Shown in pieces: positions 40,738 through 50,002 of a DNA stretch of 64,000 nt (position 1 is the stretch's first letter; each line of letters begins with the position of its first letter). Below the pieces are notes generated by a model that saw only the letters and a list, made by a program, of their open reading frames with translations, searched no databases and was not told the origin of the DNA. Both the position numbers and the translations under genes were made by a program. This stretch comes from Oscillospiraceae bacterium (GTDB lineage: Bacteria > Bacillota > Clostridia > Oscillospirales > Oscillospiraceae). The stretch spans positions 62,001-126,000 of the forward strand of contig JAFRQP010000014.1 in assembly GCA_017428565.1 (NCBI GenBank), in the 5' to 3' direction.

Positions 40738-42560
40738 GCCTCCTCCTTCTCCCGGGCCGGCCCGGTGTGCAGCCCGCCGGCCGTAAAAACCTTTCGCATG
40801 TCCTCCAGCTGCTCCTGGGAGATCCCCCGGTAGTCCAGCTGCTTGAGGCGGTTCTTCGGGCGCTTGAGGAAATACAGGATCCGCTTCAACCAGAAGTAGG
40901 GCAGCAGGGCGGGGTACCTCTCCAGCACGGGAAACTGGGCCTTCATCCGATCCATGGGGAGGAAGAGCGCCTTTCGCAGCGAACTGAGCTTGGCGCCCCG
41001 GACGGAGCCCTCGGACAGCGCGGCCATTCTGCCCAGCTTATAGCGGGTCTTTTGATCCTCTGTGATCCCGGTTTCGGCGGCGTAGCGGAGCAAAATCTCC
41101 GTGTTGGGGTCCCCCGGTTCGTTCTCGAAGCAGCGCAGCGCCAGCTTTTCCATACGCCCGGCAAAGTCCGCAGCGCCCATGCCGCGCAGCTGCTTCTCGA
41201 TCACGGTACGATCCATATCCGGCCACTTTTTCCAGAGCAGCCAGGTATCCGCCAGCCGGCGGAAGGATAAGGCGCCGTTTCTGAAATCCTTCTCCATATG
41301 CAGGATATGGAAGATGTAGAAGTCTTCCCGGGACATTTGAAAGACGTGCTTCTTCCCCGGCTCCGGCGTGCAGGCGCTCCAGATCCGGCTCTCCCACCGG
41401 CGGATGCCGGCGCTGTCGTCGGTCAGGCGCTTGTGGAGCTCCACGTTCATGTAGGGCTTCTTCTCAAAGCTGTCGTGCTTCCAGGAGGAGCGCTTCTCCG
41501 CATGGAAGCCCTGGGCCTCCAGCACGGCGCGCAGCTGCTCGAAGTTGTAGCGGCGGATCAGGATGTCCAGATCCGTCATACCCCGGCTGCAGGGGTCCGC
41601 GTAGAGCTCCCGCAGCTTCCAGCCCTTCAGCGGGATGCAGTCGATCCCCGCCCGGTCCAGGGCATCGATCAGGGCCTCCCCCTCGCCGCTCTGGTTGATG
41701 CTCTTGGCAAAGGCCGGCGCGTAGGCGCTGCGCAGGCCGGTTTTCAGTCTTTGCAGAGCGGGCTCCTCCGCCGCGGCAAGGGCCGTGTAGACGGGAAGCA
41801 CCACCTCATGCAGGATCGCAAGCTTGCGGATCAGCGCCAGATCCAGGGAAGCGCTCTGCTCCCGGGAAGCGTCCAGTTTGGGCTCCTCCCCCAGGATCCC
41901 CGCCCGCAGCAGTGCGAAGAAGACCTCCAGCTCCGGGCTCATGGCGGAAGTCTGTTCTCCTTCGTGCTCCGGTCCGTCCGCAGGGGCGGCACAGGACGTT
42001 TCCGCGCCCCGCCTCTGTGCAGACTTCTTTGCCGCTGCCTGCCGCGCCGTCAGACGCCAGAGCAGCAGGCCCAGCATCCCGCCCAGCAGATTGTGCAGAG
42101 GATCGTCAAACAGCTCAAAAGTACCTCTGCGGAGCAGGAGCTGCAGCAGCTCGATGGAACAGGAAAGCCCCAGGCACAGCAGCGCCGTCCGCTTTGCGGA
42201 GCGGCAGCGCAAATCGACCTGGGGAAGCAGGAAGCCCAGAGGCAGAAACAGCAGGACATTCAGCGCGTTTTCCCGCAGCAGCGTGCCTGTGCCGCGGGCG
42301 ATCGCCCTGGCGTAGGACCAGAAGGGAATGAGATGCCAGCGCATGGCGGGAAGCAGCTTGCGGCAAAACACCGTGGACGCAAACACGATCCCCAGGTAGC
42401 CGGCCAGGAACGGGAGCGCCAGGGCCTGTCTCTTTGTCAGCTTTCCGCGGCGCAGCGCAAAGCAGGCGCAGGCGCAGGCCGCCAGGAAGAGGAACAGGAT
42501 CCCCAGCCAATAGGGTCCGGTGATCCGCCTGGTCAGCTCGTATCCGATTTTATTGAACAA
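40734..42560 (-). CDS. Fusion: VanZ-like membrane domain + NTP_transf_5 nucleotidyltransferase
   Basis: A 608-residue fusion. Residues ~15-175 contain about five transmembrane helices with VanZ-like features (NVLLFLPLGFLLPQV, SIELLQLLLRRGTFELFDDP, HNLLGGMLGLLL). A low-complexity linker (about 175-210) follows. Residues ~210-600 are an NTP_transf_5 domain with CIPLKGWKLRELY and GMTDLDILIRRYNFEQL. The fusion would anchor the transferase at the cytoplasmic membrane. TTG start with GGGAGG upstream. VanZ proteins relate to glycopeptide or envelope-stress phenotypes, but no molecular function is assigned. Confidence 0.78.
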   Translation of the reverse strand: MFNKIGYELTRRITGPYWLGILFLFLAACACACFALRRGKLTKRQALALPFLAGYLGIVFASTVFCRKLLPAMRWHLIPFWSYARAIARGTGTLLRENALNVLLFLPLGFLLPQVDLRCRSAKRTALLCLGLSCSIELLQLLLRRGTFELFDDPLHNLLGGMLGLLLWRLTARQAAAKKSAQRRGAETSCAAPADGPEHEGEQTSAMSPELEVFFALLRAGILGEEPKLDASREQSASLDLALIRKLAILHEVVLPVYTALAAAEEPALQRLKTGLRSAYAPAFAKSINQSGEGEALIDALDRAGIDCIPLKGWKLRELYADPCSRGMTDLDILIRRYNFEQLRAVLEAQGFHAEKRSSWKHDSFEKKPYMNVELHKRLTDDSAGIRRWESRIWSACTPEPGKKHVFQMSREDFYIFHILHMEKDFRNGALSFRRLADTWLLWKKWPDMDRTVIEKQLRGMGAADFAGRMEKLALRCFENEPGDPNTEILLRYAAETGITEDQKTRYKLGRMAALSEGSVRGAKLSSLRKALFLPMDRMKAQFPVLERYPALLPYFWLKRILYFLKRPKNRLKQLDYRGISQEQLEDMRKVFTAGGLHTGPAREKEEA

Positions 42561-42597
42561 GGCGCTCGCCTCCCCCCGTCTGCCTCACGCGCGCAGC

Positions 42598-42619
42598 CGC
42601 GGGAAATCGCTTCCCCGCG
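42598..42619 (-). other. Hairpin in the LicD-VanZ gap
   Basis: A 9-bp stem with one mismatch and 4-nt loop in the 102-bp gap. No U-tract, so a weak processing or attenuation site at most. No promoter is recognised in the gap. Confidence 0.35.
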
Positions 42620-42662
42620 ACCGCCGTCATGCCATCAAGCCGGTATGCTTTGTTCTTTTCCC

Positions 42663-43526
42663 TTAGTTCAGGGAAGCCATGTTGAAATCCCGCCACGGTG
42701 TTTCCGTGTCAATGGCGACCATCTCGTGCCGGGAACCGTTTTCCACCGGAGTCCGCCAGTCCCCGTACTGCTTTTCCAGCACCTTCTCGTACTCCGCGGG
42801 GCAACGGATCGTCGTGTTTTTAAAGGGGAGCTCCACATAGGCGTCGTACAGCTCCGAAGCCCACATCAAACTGGGCAGATGGACGCGGGAGGATGTGGCG
42901 CCGACTTCTTTCGTCCTGCCCTCCTCCATGGCGCAGGCGTTCAGGTAGGCCCATTTGAGATCCGTGATGCTCATGGTCCGGCAAACGCTTTGATAGTACG
43001 GGATATACGGCAGATAGTCCCGGTTCGGCTTGCCTCTTCCGATCTGCGCCAAAGCGTCATGCCCCCGGATGCACTTCCAGAAAAACAGGATCGCCTCTTT
43101 CTGGACGCTCCTCTCCTCCGCCGAATCCGGGACCGGAAACAGCGGAAAGATATCAATGAAAATGCCCTTGTCATAGTCCGGGCCCACGTTCTCGCTCTCC
43201 CACTTCGTAAAGCCCGTGGTGTCGCTCCTTCTCAGCCTGCTCGCGCTGGCCTCTCCGTCCGCTTCGGTCAGGAAGCTCTGGAAGAAATAGGGGTACCGAC
43301 ATTCGAGCGGCGCGACTTCCAGAAGGCGCTTATAGTCGGGCCAGGGGAGGAACAGGTCGATATCGTCGTCCCAGGGGATAAAGCCCCCGTGACGGACCGC
43401 GCCGAGAAGGGTGCCGGAAGACGCGCAGTACCGCAGACCGTATTTCTCGCAGACGGCCTTGAACTTCTCCAGCAGGTCAAGCTCGACCTCCCATATTTTG
43501 CTCATATTTTCCGAACTCACAGCCAT
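42663..43526 (-). CDS. LicD family protein 1
   Basis: A 287-residue LicD-type transferase. These proteins move a phospho-alcohol (phosphocholine in pneumococcus) from a CDP carrier to a surface glycan. ASSGTLLGAVRHGGFIPWDD followed by DIDLFLPWPDYKRL is the complete LicD nucleotide/metal motif, and KGIFIDIFPLFPVPD the second conserved segment. It starts 3 bp after the GNAT gene stop (ATG 43526; ATG 43505 is an alternative). One of three LicD genes in 6 kb. Cargo unknown. Confidence 0.88.
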   Translation of the reverse strand: MAVSSENMSKIWEVELDLLEKFKAVCEKYGLRYCASSGTLLGAVRHGGFIPWDDDIDLFLPWPDYKRLLEVAPLECRYPYFFQSFLTEADGEASASRLRRSDTTGFTKWESENVGPDYDKGIFIDIFPLFPVPDSAEERSVQKEAILFFWKCIRGHDALAQIGRGKPNRDYLPYIPYYQSVCRTMSITDLKWAYLNACAMEEGRTKEVGATSSRVHLPSLMWASELYDAYVELPFKNTTIRCPAEYEKVLEKQYGDWRTPVENGSRHEMVAIDTETPWRDFNMASLN

Positions 43527-43529
43527 CCC

Positions 43530-44327
43530 TCACACGATCACGATTTTTGCCCACTCGCATACCTCAAAAAACCCGAGCCGCTTGTGCAGGGCGCGGGATT
43601 CCTCCGAGAAGTAAAAGGAATACACGTTTTCCCCCTCCGCCAGCAGCCTCCCGCAGAGGTCTCTCCAGATCTCCGAGGCATAGCCCTTTCTTCTGCAGTC
43701 CTCCCGGACAATGAGCTCTGCGACGACGGCGATGTTCTCCATTTCCGCGTTGGTGCAGGCGTGGGCGATCACAAGCCCGTCCCGCTTGATGACAAGGTTG
43801 CGGGAGTAGCCTTCCCGGCTGCGTTCCCGCAGCTGCCTTGCCAGATCCTCGAATTTATAGGACTTTCCGATCTCCGCGTCGTCAAAGATCAGCTTTGCGA
43901 TCTGTTCAAAATCCGCGCTCGAAGCAGGCTGAGCCAGTCCCTTCGGCGCCTTGTCGAGCCGGCGGATCTGCGCGACCCATCCGGTCGTGACCTCCGCTCT
44001 CCCGGCAAAGGTCTCCGGAAAGGACCGGTACACTCTCCTGGCTGTCGCCGCGGTGCAGTAGAGCATAGAACAGCCCTTCTCCCGGAAAAAAGAGGCCAGC
44101 TCCGCCGCGTCAAAGGAATCGTCTCTTGCAAAAAGGTGGAGGCAGGAATAGTACTGCAGCAGCACAGCCGTGATCGCCTCTCCCTCTTGCTGGAGATACA
44201 CTTCCATCCTCTCCGAATCCAGCCCGTACTTTTTCAGATTCAGAAACAGATACAGGCAGAAAGGATAATCCGTTCCGATATAATTCAGAATTCTGTTTTC
44301 ATCTTTTCGTCCGCATCTGACGATCAT
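43530..44327 (-). CDS. GNAT-family N-acetyltransferase
   Basis: A 265-residue protein. The C-terminal half is a GNAT domain: IAVVAELIVREDCRRKGYAS contains the acetyl-CoA motif (R/Q-x2-G-x-A/G: RRKGYA), then SEIWRDLCGRLLAEG and FYFSEESRALHKRLGFFEV. The N-terminal half is a degenerate GNAT-like region. Placed between two LicD genes, it probably acetylates an amino group on a sugar or alcohol used by this locus, but the substrate is not visible. GAGGG precedes the ATG. Confidence 0.85.
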   Translation of the reverse strand: MIVRCGRKDENRILNYIGTDYPFCLYLFLNLKKYGLDSERMEVYLQQEGEAITAVLLQYYSCLHLFARDDSFDAAELASFFREKGCSMLYCTAATARRVYRSFPETFAGRAEVTTGWVAQIRRLDKAPKGLAQPASSADFEQIAKLIFDDAEIGKSYKFEDLARQLRERSREGYSRNLVIKRDGLVIAHACTNAEMENIAVVAELIVREDCRRKGYASEIWRDLCGRLLAEGENVYSFYFSEESRALHKRLGFFEVCEWAKIVIV

Positions 44328-44339
44328 AGTACCCTCGAT

Positions 44340-45188
44340 TCACTCCGCCGGAAACTCGATTTCGGAAAAAGGGGAATGCTGTTCTCTCCCCTTTTCATCG
44401 GGCAGCTGCCAATAATCCCCGTAGATGTAACGCAGGACCGTGTCGTATTCCCGGGAGCTGTAAAACGTTTTCCCCTCAAAGGAATATTCCGCCCGATCCG
44501 TAAACCAGGCCTTCGGCATTCCGTATCGTTCCCGGATCGGATTCTTTTTGTACAGCGTCCCCGTAGCCGGGAAAGACAGGCAGCGCACCCGGTTCGGGCT
44601 GCTGTTTCTGCTCTTCCGGGCATATCTCTCATAGCCGGCGAAGGCAAAGGACGCCGGGATCTTGGACAGCAGCGTGAACCAGCACTTCCAGAAGCCTCTG
44701 CTGTTGACTCTCGCAACCTCGGACCACAGGATCTTTCGCAGGCAAAAGCAGTGCCAGTCCTGCAGGATCTGGCCGGGAAGGGAGAGCGGAATATCGTCCA
44801 GCGGGAAAACGTCCACAAAGATCCCCGTTTTGCACTTCAGATGCTCCTGCCCGACCCGGACATACTTCGTCCCGGTCCGGCGCAGCTTTCCATAGCCCCA
44901 GCGGTATTCCGGATCCGTATCGTGATCCTGGAAATAGCAGACGGCCGGATCCAGCTCGTCCATGTGCGCCTTGAAGCGCTCATAATCCTCCCGGAGCATC
45001 CCGATATCGGCGTCGTCGTCCCAGGGGATATAGCCCTGATGCCGAACCGCGCCCAAGAGGCTTCCTCCGAACAGGACGTAGCTGATCCCGTTCTTTCGGC
45101 AGACCCGGTCGAAGTCCACCAGCATGTCCAGCTCCGTCAGCTGCATCCTTCTGAACTGATCGGCGCTAAGTTCTTTTGCCCTGCTCAT
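44340..45188 (-). CDS. LicD family protein 2
   Basis: A 282-residue LicD transferase with intact motif SYVLFGGSLLGAVRHQGYIP followed by WDDDADIGMLREDYERF, and CKTGIFVDVFPLDDIPLSLP. Start choice: ATG 45188 with an AGGTG site; a TTG at 45203 overlapping the upstream stop is possible. It follows the cytidylyltransferase-oxidoreductase fusion directly, so it may use the CDP-alcohol made by that protein. Base composition is less GC-rich than in the housekeeping regions. Confidence 0.88.
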   Translation of the reverse strand: MSRAKELSADQFRRMQLTELDMLVDFDRVCRKNGISYVLFGGSLLGAVRHQGYIPWDDDADIGMLREDYERFKAHMDELDPAVCYFQDHDTDPEYRWGYGKLRRTGTKYVRVGQEHLKCKTGIFVDVFPLDDIPLSLPGQILQDWHCFCLRKILWSEVARVNSRGFWKCWFTLLSKIPASFAFAGYERYARKSRNSSPNRVRCLSFPATGTLYKKNPIRERYGMPKAWFTDRAEYSFEGKTFYSSREYDTVLRYIYGDYWQLPDEKGREQHSPFSEIEFPAE

Positions 45189-45199
45189 CGCGCACCTGC

Positions 45200-46474
45200 T
45201 CAAATCTCGATGTATTCGCCCCTATTGAAGCTCTCGATCACCTCTGTGATCGCTCTTGAGATTTCTTCCCCGATGTAATAATCCCGCCGTCCGCTCTCCA
45301 CCGCCTTTGCGAAGGCTACGATCTCATAGCGGATGCCCTCGCCGTCCAGTTGGTAGAAATGGCGCTTGTTCTCGGCGGGGTTTTCAAAGCGGACCTCGAA
45401 GTAATCCGTCTTCCACCAGGGGGCGGGAACATAGATGTAGCCCTTCGTCCCGGTGATGATCAGCTCGCCCTCCGCCTTGGCAGCCTTGGCCACCTTCACG
45501 GAAGCCACCGCGTTATCGTACACGAAGTCGATCTTGGTAAAGCCGTCAAAGCGCAGATCCCGGTTCAGCATACGGGTGCAGATCGACTTCTGCCGATAAT
45601 GCGTTCCCAAAAGCTGAAAAACCGGAAGCATGGCGGTGGGGCCCCAGGCGCAGATGCTGTTTTGCTTGCTGCTCAGATTGGCGCTCTCTTCCCCCGCGCC
45701 GTCCTGCAGGCTGGTGCACACCGCGTCCACAGACACGATCTCGCCGATCCGGCCGCTCTTCGCAACCACGAGGAGCCGGGAATAGGCGGTGGAATAGGCG
45801 GTCTTGATGGCGTCCGAAAGCACAAGCCCTCTCTCATGAGCCAGGTCCATCAGTTCCCTGCACCGGGTCTGACTGAGGGCGATGGGCGACTCGCAGATCA
45901 CATGCTTCCCCGCTTCCAGCGCCCGCTTCACGTCCTCATAGTGGCGCTCGGGATGAGTCGCGATGTAGACCGCGTCCACATCCTCCAGCGTTTCATCGCA
46001 GGCCTTGTACTCGACGCCGTTGACGTAGTCCACTTCCCGGACAAATTTTCTGCAGAGGCGGCCCTCGCCGATGGTTCCGATGTTCAGCTTCCGCTTTTCC
46101 GCGCGGAGCTCCGAGCTGGAGACGCCCTGGGTCCGCGGCAGATAAATCACCTTGCAGTATTCGTTCAGATAGTCGAATTTCCCCACCCAGTCGGAGCCGA
46201 CGGTGAAGATATCCACATCGTAGCGGCGGATATCGTCGATCTTCTGACCTTCGTATTCCTCCACGATGATCTTGTCGGCCAGGCCTGTGGCCTCCACCGC
46301 GGCGATCCGCTCCATCAGGGACTGCTGATTGTTGATCTTGCCCCGCGTCTTGTCGTAATCGTCGCTGGTGATGCCCACGATCAGGTAGTCGCCCAGGGCC
46401 TTGGCCCGCTGCAGCAGGCGAATATGCCCGTAGTGGAGCAGATCGTAGGTTCCGTATGTGATGACCTTAACCAT
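45200..46474 (-). CDS. Fusion: glycerol-3-phosphate-type cytidylyltransferase + Gfo/Idh/MocA-like oxidoreductase
   Basis: A 424-residue fusion. Residues 1-~130 are a TagD-type cytidylyltransferase: TYGTYDLLHYGHIRLLQRAK (HxGH) and PRTQGVSSSELR. Residues ~132-424 are Gfo/Idh/MocA-like: LNIGTIGEGRLCRKFV, VDAVYIATHPERHY, GLVLSDAIKTAYSTAYSRLL. Two oddities stand out: the stretch between the Rossmann glycines and VDAVYIA is some 25 residues shorter than usual, and the catalytic EKP motif reads ESP (HVICESPIALS). The oxidoreductase half may thus be a binding rather than catalytic domain. GGGAGG precedes the ATG. Likely product: a CDP-alcohol for LicD transfer. Confidence 0.82.
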   Translation of the reverse strand: MVKVITYGTYDLLHYGHIRLLQRAKALGDYLIVGITSDDYDKTRGKINNQQSLMERIAAVEATGLADKIIVEEYEGQKIDDIRRYDVDIFTVGSDWVGKFDYLNEYCKVIYLPRTQGVSSSELRAEKRKLNIGTIGEGRLCRKFVREVDYVNGVEYKACDETLEDVDAVYIATHPERHYEDVKRALEAGKHVICESPIALSQTRCRELMDLAHERGLVLSDAIKTAYSTAYSRLLVVAKSGRIGEIVSVDAVCTSLQDGAGEESANLSSKQNSICAWGPTAMLPVFQLLGTHYRQKSICTRMLNRDLRFDGFTKIDFVYDNAVASVKVAKAAKAEGELIITGTKGYIYVPAPWWKTDYFEVRFENPAENKRHFYQLDGEGIRYEIVAFAKAVESGRRDYYIGEEISRAITEVIESFNRGEYIEI

Positions 46475-46494
46475 TGCAAAGCCTCCCGCCGGGC

Positions 46495-47577
46495 TCAGAG
46501 CAAGCCCCTCTTCTGCATGTCGCGCAGCGCGTCCAGCAGCTTGTCATAATCCGCCTTCTCCAGCGCGCCGATGTGGCCCACCCGGAACACCTTGTCCCGC
46601 AGCTCGCCGCCGTTGGGGCAGACCCAGATGCCGTACTCGTCCTTCAGCGTCACAAAAATCTCGTGGGCAGAGACGCCGTCCCGCGTGGCAAGCGGCGTCA
46701 CCGCGTTGGGGAGACTGTGGGACACGATGGTAAAGGGCAGCTCGTACTCCCGCAGCTTCTGCCGGAAATAGGCGGCAAGGCCCCCGATCCGCGCGACCTC
46801 GGCGTCCACACCGCCGGCGGCCTCGATCTCCTTCAGCCGGGCGTGGATCTGGCGCAGGGTGCCCACCGCGGGAGTAAAGGGAGTCTGGCCCCGCTCGCCG
46901 TTTTTCAGCGCCAGCTTCAGATCCAGATACATGGTCCTCGGCCGGTTGCGATAGACCCTTTCCACCGCCGCCTCGCTCAGCACGATCAAAGAAATGCCCG
47001 GCGGGCAGGCCAGGGCCTTCTGGGAGCCGGTGATCATCGCCTGCACGCCCAGGGCCTGCATGTCAAAGGGGTCGCAGAGGAAAGAGCTGATGGAGTCCAC
47101 CACCAGGAAGATCCCGTTGCGTCTGCAGAAATCGCTGATCAGGCGGATGTCGTAAAGCACGCCCACGGAGGTTTCGTCCAGGTTCACCAGAAAGCCTGTG
47201 AAGCCCTTCCCATCGTAGGCGGAAAGCTCCTCCGGCGTCACGCCGCAGCCGAAGGCGGGCTTGATGACCTGGTGGGGGATCTGATGGATCTCCAGCATCT
47301 CCACGAAGCGGTGGCCGAAGCTGCCGCCGTCGATGACCAGCACCCGATCCTCTTCGGTGAACAAGTTGATCACCGCCGCCTCCATGGAGGCGGTGCCGGA
47401 GCCGGTCATGAAGCAGACCCTGGCCTTTTCCTCCGCCTTTGCAAAACGCTTGACCAGGCTCTCGTTTTCAAACATCAGCGCAGAAAACTCCGGCGTCCGG
47501 AAATAGGGCACCTGCTCCGCGCCGATGGCGCGCACGCCCTCGCTGGACATCACGGGGCCTACGGTAAAGTTCAACAT
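46495..47577 (-). CDS. Class V PLP aminotransferase (AEP/alanine-glyoxylate type)
   Basis: A 360-residue fold-type I aminotransferase. [18 protein letters not shown] is the substrate-binding start, [18 protein letters not shown] the phosphate cup, [13 protein letters not shown] the Asp that contacts PLP nitrogen, and [20 protein letters not shown] contains the Schiff-base Lys. This branch includes 2-aminoethylphosphonate and alanine-glyoxylate aminotransferases. In this locus it could aminate a small carbonyl compound before or after CDP activation. ATG 47577 has GGGAGG upstream; the longer frame is not conserved. Confidence 0.85.
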   Translation of the reverse strand: MLNFTVGPVMSSEGVRAIGAEQVPYFRTPEFSALMFENESLVKRFAKAEEKARVCFMTGSGTASMEAAVINLFTEEDRVLVIDGGSFGHRFVEMLEIHQIPHQVIKPAFGCGVTPEELSAYDGKGFTGFLVNLDETSVGVLYDIRLISDFCRRNGIFLVVDSISSFLCDPFDMQALGVQAMITGSQKALACPPGISLIVLSEAAVERVYRNRPRTMYLDLKLALKNGERGQTPFTPAVGTLRQIHARLKEIEAAGGVDAEVARIGGLAAYFRQKLREYELPFTIVSHSLPNAVTPLATRDGVSAHEIFVTLKDEYGIWVCPNGGELRDKVFRVGHIGALEKADYDKLLDALRDMQKRGLL

Positions 47578-47638
47578 ATTTTTGCCTCCCGCATACTGAC
47601 CCGCAGATGATCCTCCGCGGGTCAAACGTCTGATGATT

Positions 47639-48406
47639 TCAGGTCTTCTTCTGGTATCTGGAAAGGCCCTTGTTGGCATGCTTGGGCGTCATATAATCCC
47701 CGTAATAGCGCCGGAGATAGATGTCATAATCTCTGGGAAGGCGCACCTTTCTGCCTTCAAACTCACCGAAAATCTCCGGCTCTCCCGTGAACCACTCTTT
47801 TTTCACCACGTCGCCCTTATGCAGCTTCCCCCCGCAATTCAGATTGACCAGGTACCGGGACTTTTTCGGGTTGTTTTTGTTCGCGTAAAAACGCATCAGC
47901 GCAAAATAGAACTTGGGAGGAAAGATCTTGGCGACATACTTCAAAACATTGTATGGGTACCTGCGCGGAATGTCTGACTGCCGCAGTTTGTAGGCGCTGT
48001 ATGCATAATGCAGGATCACCAGATCCAGATAGCGGAATGCTTTCACGTTTGAAGTCGGCGCAAACAGGCCGACATCCACGTTGGGACGGACCGGAGGCTT
48101 TTCCGCAAACTTGCTGTCCGGGAAAATCAGGCGCTTTACCATCCAGTTCGTATTTTCCGGGATCCCCCAGTACATTCCTTCCGGGGTCTCCTTCTCCATG
48201 ACGGCGTCCAGCTTCAGGTAGTCCTCATAGAGCATGTTGACGTCAACATTGATGTCCCATGGGATAAAGCCTTTTTCCCGCACCGTTCCGATGGCAGAGC
48301 CCTCGGCGATATAGTACTTGATATTGTGACGGTCGCAGATTTCCCGAAACGCGTCAAACAGTTCCAGCGTCCACTCGTGATTTGCCTGGATTTCTTCGTT
48401 CGTCAT
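47639..48406 (-). CDS. LicD family protein 3, with altered metal motif
   Basis: A 255-residue LicD-like protein. The motif reads [24 protein letters not shown] (residues ~35-58; given here only for its key residues), where family members have WDDDxD: the second and third acidic residues are Ile and Asn. The rest ([25 protein letters not shown]) keeps LicD features. It may be a non-catalytic partner or use different metal ligands. The ribosome site is weak (GGAAAG). Codon use is visibly more AT-rich than in neighbouring genes. Confidence 0.8.
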   Translation of the reverse strand: MTNEEIQANHEWTLELFDAFREICDRHNIKYYIAEGSAIGTVREKGFIPWDINVDVNMLYEDYLKLDAVMEKETPEGMYWGIPENTNWMVKRLIFPDSKFAEKPPVRPNVDVGLFAPTSNVKAFRYLDLVILHYAYSAYKLRQSDIPRRYPYNVLKYVAKIFPPKFYFALMRFYANKNNPKKSRYLVNLNCGGKLHKGDVVKKEWFTGEPEIFGEFEGRKVRLPRDYDIYLRRYYGDYMTPKHANKGLSRYQKKT

Positions 48407-48454
48407 TTTTTCTTTCCACACCTTCCGTATGCATAAGAGGAAGCGCAATCGTCT

Positions 48455-49999
48455 TCAGCTTTTGCTCTTCTTTCGTATATTCTTCAAAACAGCCAGCGCC
48501 TCGTGCAGCTCCTCCACGTGCAGCATCCGGAGCAGGAGCAGATAACAGGGCACGGAAACGCCAACGGAAACCAGCAGGCGAAGCAGGCTTCCGTCCATGA
48601 ATCGCTGCACCAGCACAACCGGCAACACACAGCCCGCAAGCGTCGCTGCCAGAACCTTCAGCGTCACCTCAAGCATCCTCCGGTACTCCAGGTTCACGTG
48701 CTTCCGCACCAGGATCATCCGGATCACCAGCGTCGAGACCGAAGAGACCGTGGTCGCCGCGGCGAGGCCGCTGACGCCGAAGCGGGAGATCAGGAGGAAA
48801 TTCATCGCCACGTTGACCGCCATATTGACAAGGGAAATCAGCAGCGGCGTCTTGGTATCGCCGTAGCTGTAGAACAGGTTGTTGATGATGGTGCTGCAGG
48901 CCGTAAACAGCAGCCCCGCGGCATAGCAGGCGAAAACCGAGGCTGTGACGGACACCGAGCCGGCGTCAAATGCGCCGCGCATATACACCACCGTGACCAG
49001 TTCCCGGCGCAGCAGGATACAGCCGATCGAGATCGGAAGCATGACCAGCAGAAAGATCGAGAGGATCTTGCGGATCAGCTTTTTCAGCTCTTCCACCCGG
49101 CCCCTGGCGATCAGCTCGATCACCTGGGGATAGAGCGCGGTGGCGATTGCGGAGGAAAACAGCCCGCTGAACACATGGGTCAGCTTGGCGCCATAGTTGA
49201 GGGCCGAGATCGAGCCCTGCGGCAGCCCGGAGGCCATGATCTTGTCGATCAGCGTATTGATCTGGTTGACCCCTTCGGACAGCAGGGCAGACGGCAACCT
49301 GCGCAGGATCGTTCTGAACTCCTCCGAGCGGAACTGCAGGTCAAGCTTGGGCCTGTAATTCCAATTGACAAAGGGCAGCTCCACCAGCAGCCGCACCATG
49401 CCTCCGACCACCAGGGCATAGGCCAGGGCCTCGATGCCGAAAACGCGGAAGCACAAAAGCGCCGCCAGGATGGTGGGCACATGAGAGGCGACTTCCCGGA
49501 TCTGACTGCCCAAAAAGCGATTGTGGCACTGCAGCATAGAGGCATACACGGCTGAGGCCACAATAAAAATGTACATCGGAGCAGACAGCCGGATCAGCCG
49601 GATGCAGAGGGCACGGGTGTCCCCCTCAAAGCCCGGGGCGATCAGGGAGACGATACCCGAGCCAAAGAGAATGATGCCCAGCACGATCACAACGGACAGC
49701 AGGGTGAAGAAAGTCAGCACCTTGTTGGCGATGGCCGCGGCGCCGTCCATATCTCCCTGCGCCATCCGTTTCTTATAGGCCGGCAGAAAAACCTTCCAGA
49801 TCCCCACGCTCATCATCGGATACACCACATGATGCAGACTGGAGATCATGTAATAGGCGTCGCCTGCTGCTGAGGTTCCCAGATAGTAGGCAAGTACCGC
49901 TTCCGTCAGAAAGGAGGCGAGCTTGGCCGCGATCGAAACGGCAACGATAATGATCGTCCCGCGAAATATTTTCTTTCCAAGTGATGCTTCGTTTGCCAT
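48455..49999 (-). CDS. MurJ/Wzx-like lipid-linked glycan flippase
   Basis: A 514-residue MVF-family membrane protein with about 14 helices. IAAKLASFLTEAVLAYYLGT at the N-terminus and ALNYGAKLTHVFSGLFSSAI in the middle match MurJ. In this locus it most likely flips the undecaprenyl-linked repeat unit outward (Wzx role) rather than lipid II, since housekeeping MurJ usually lies elsewhere. It is 3 bp from the Wzy-like gene stop. Confidence 0.85.
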   Translation of the reverse strand: MANEASLGKKIFRGTIIIVAVSIAAKLASFLTEAVLAYYLGTSAAGDAYYMISSLHHVVYPMMSVGIWKVFLPAYKKRMAQGDMDGAAAIANKVLTFFTLLSVVIVLGIILFGSGIVSLIAPGFEGDTRALCIRLIRLSAPMYIFIVASAVYASMLQCHNRFLGSQIREVASHVPTILAALLCFRVFGIEALAYALVVGGMVRLLVELPFVNWNYRPKLDLQFRSEEFRTILRRLPSALLSEGVNQINTLIDKIMASGLPQGSISALNYGAKLTHVFSGLFSSAIATALYPQVIELIARGRVEELKKLIRKILSIFLLVMLPISIGCILLRRELVTVVYMRGAFDAGSVSVTASVFACYAAGLLFTACSTIINNLFYSYGDTKTPLLISLVNMAVNVAMNFLLISRFGVSGLAAATTVSSVSTLVIRMILVRKHVNLEYRRMLEVTLKVLAATLAGCVLPVVLVQRFMDGSLLRLLVSVGVSVPCYLLLLRMLHVEELHEALAVLKNIRKKSKS

Positions 50000-50002
50000 G
50001 CT

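Noticed and set aside
41298..45278. A 1326-codon open frame on the + strand
   Set aside because: It lies antiparallel to five well-supported minus-strand genes (VanZ-NTase, two LicD, GNAT, fusion), has shadow-like composition and no family motif.
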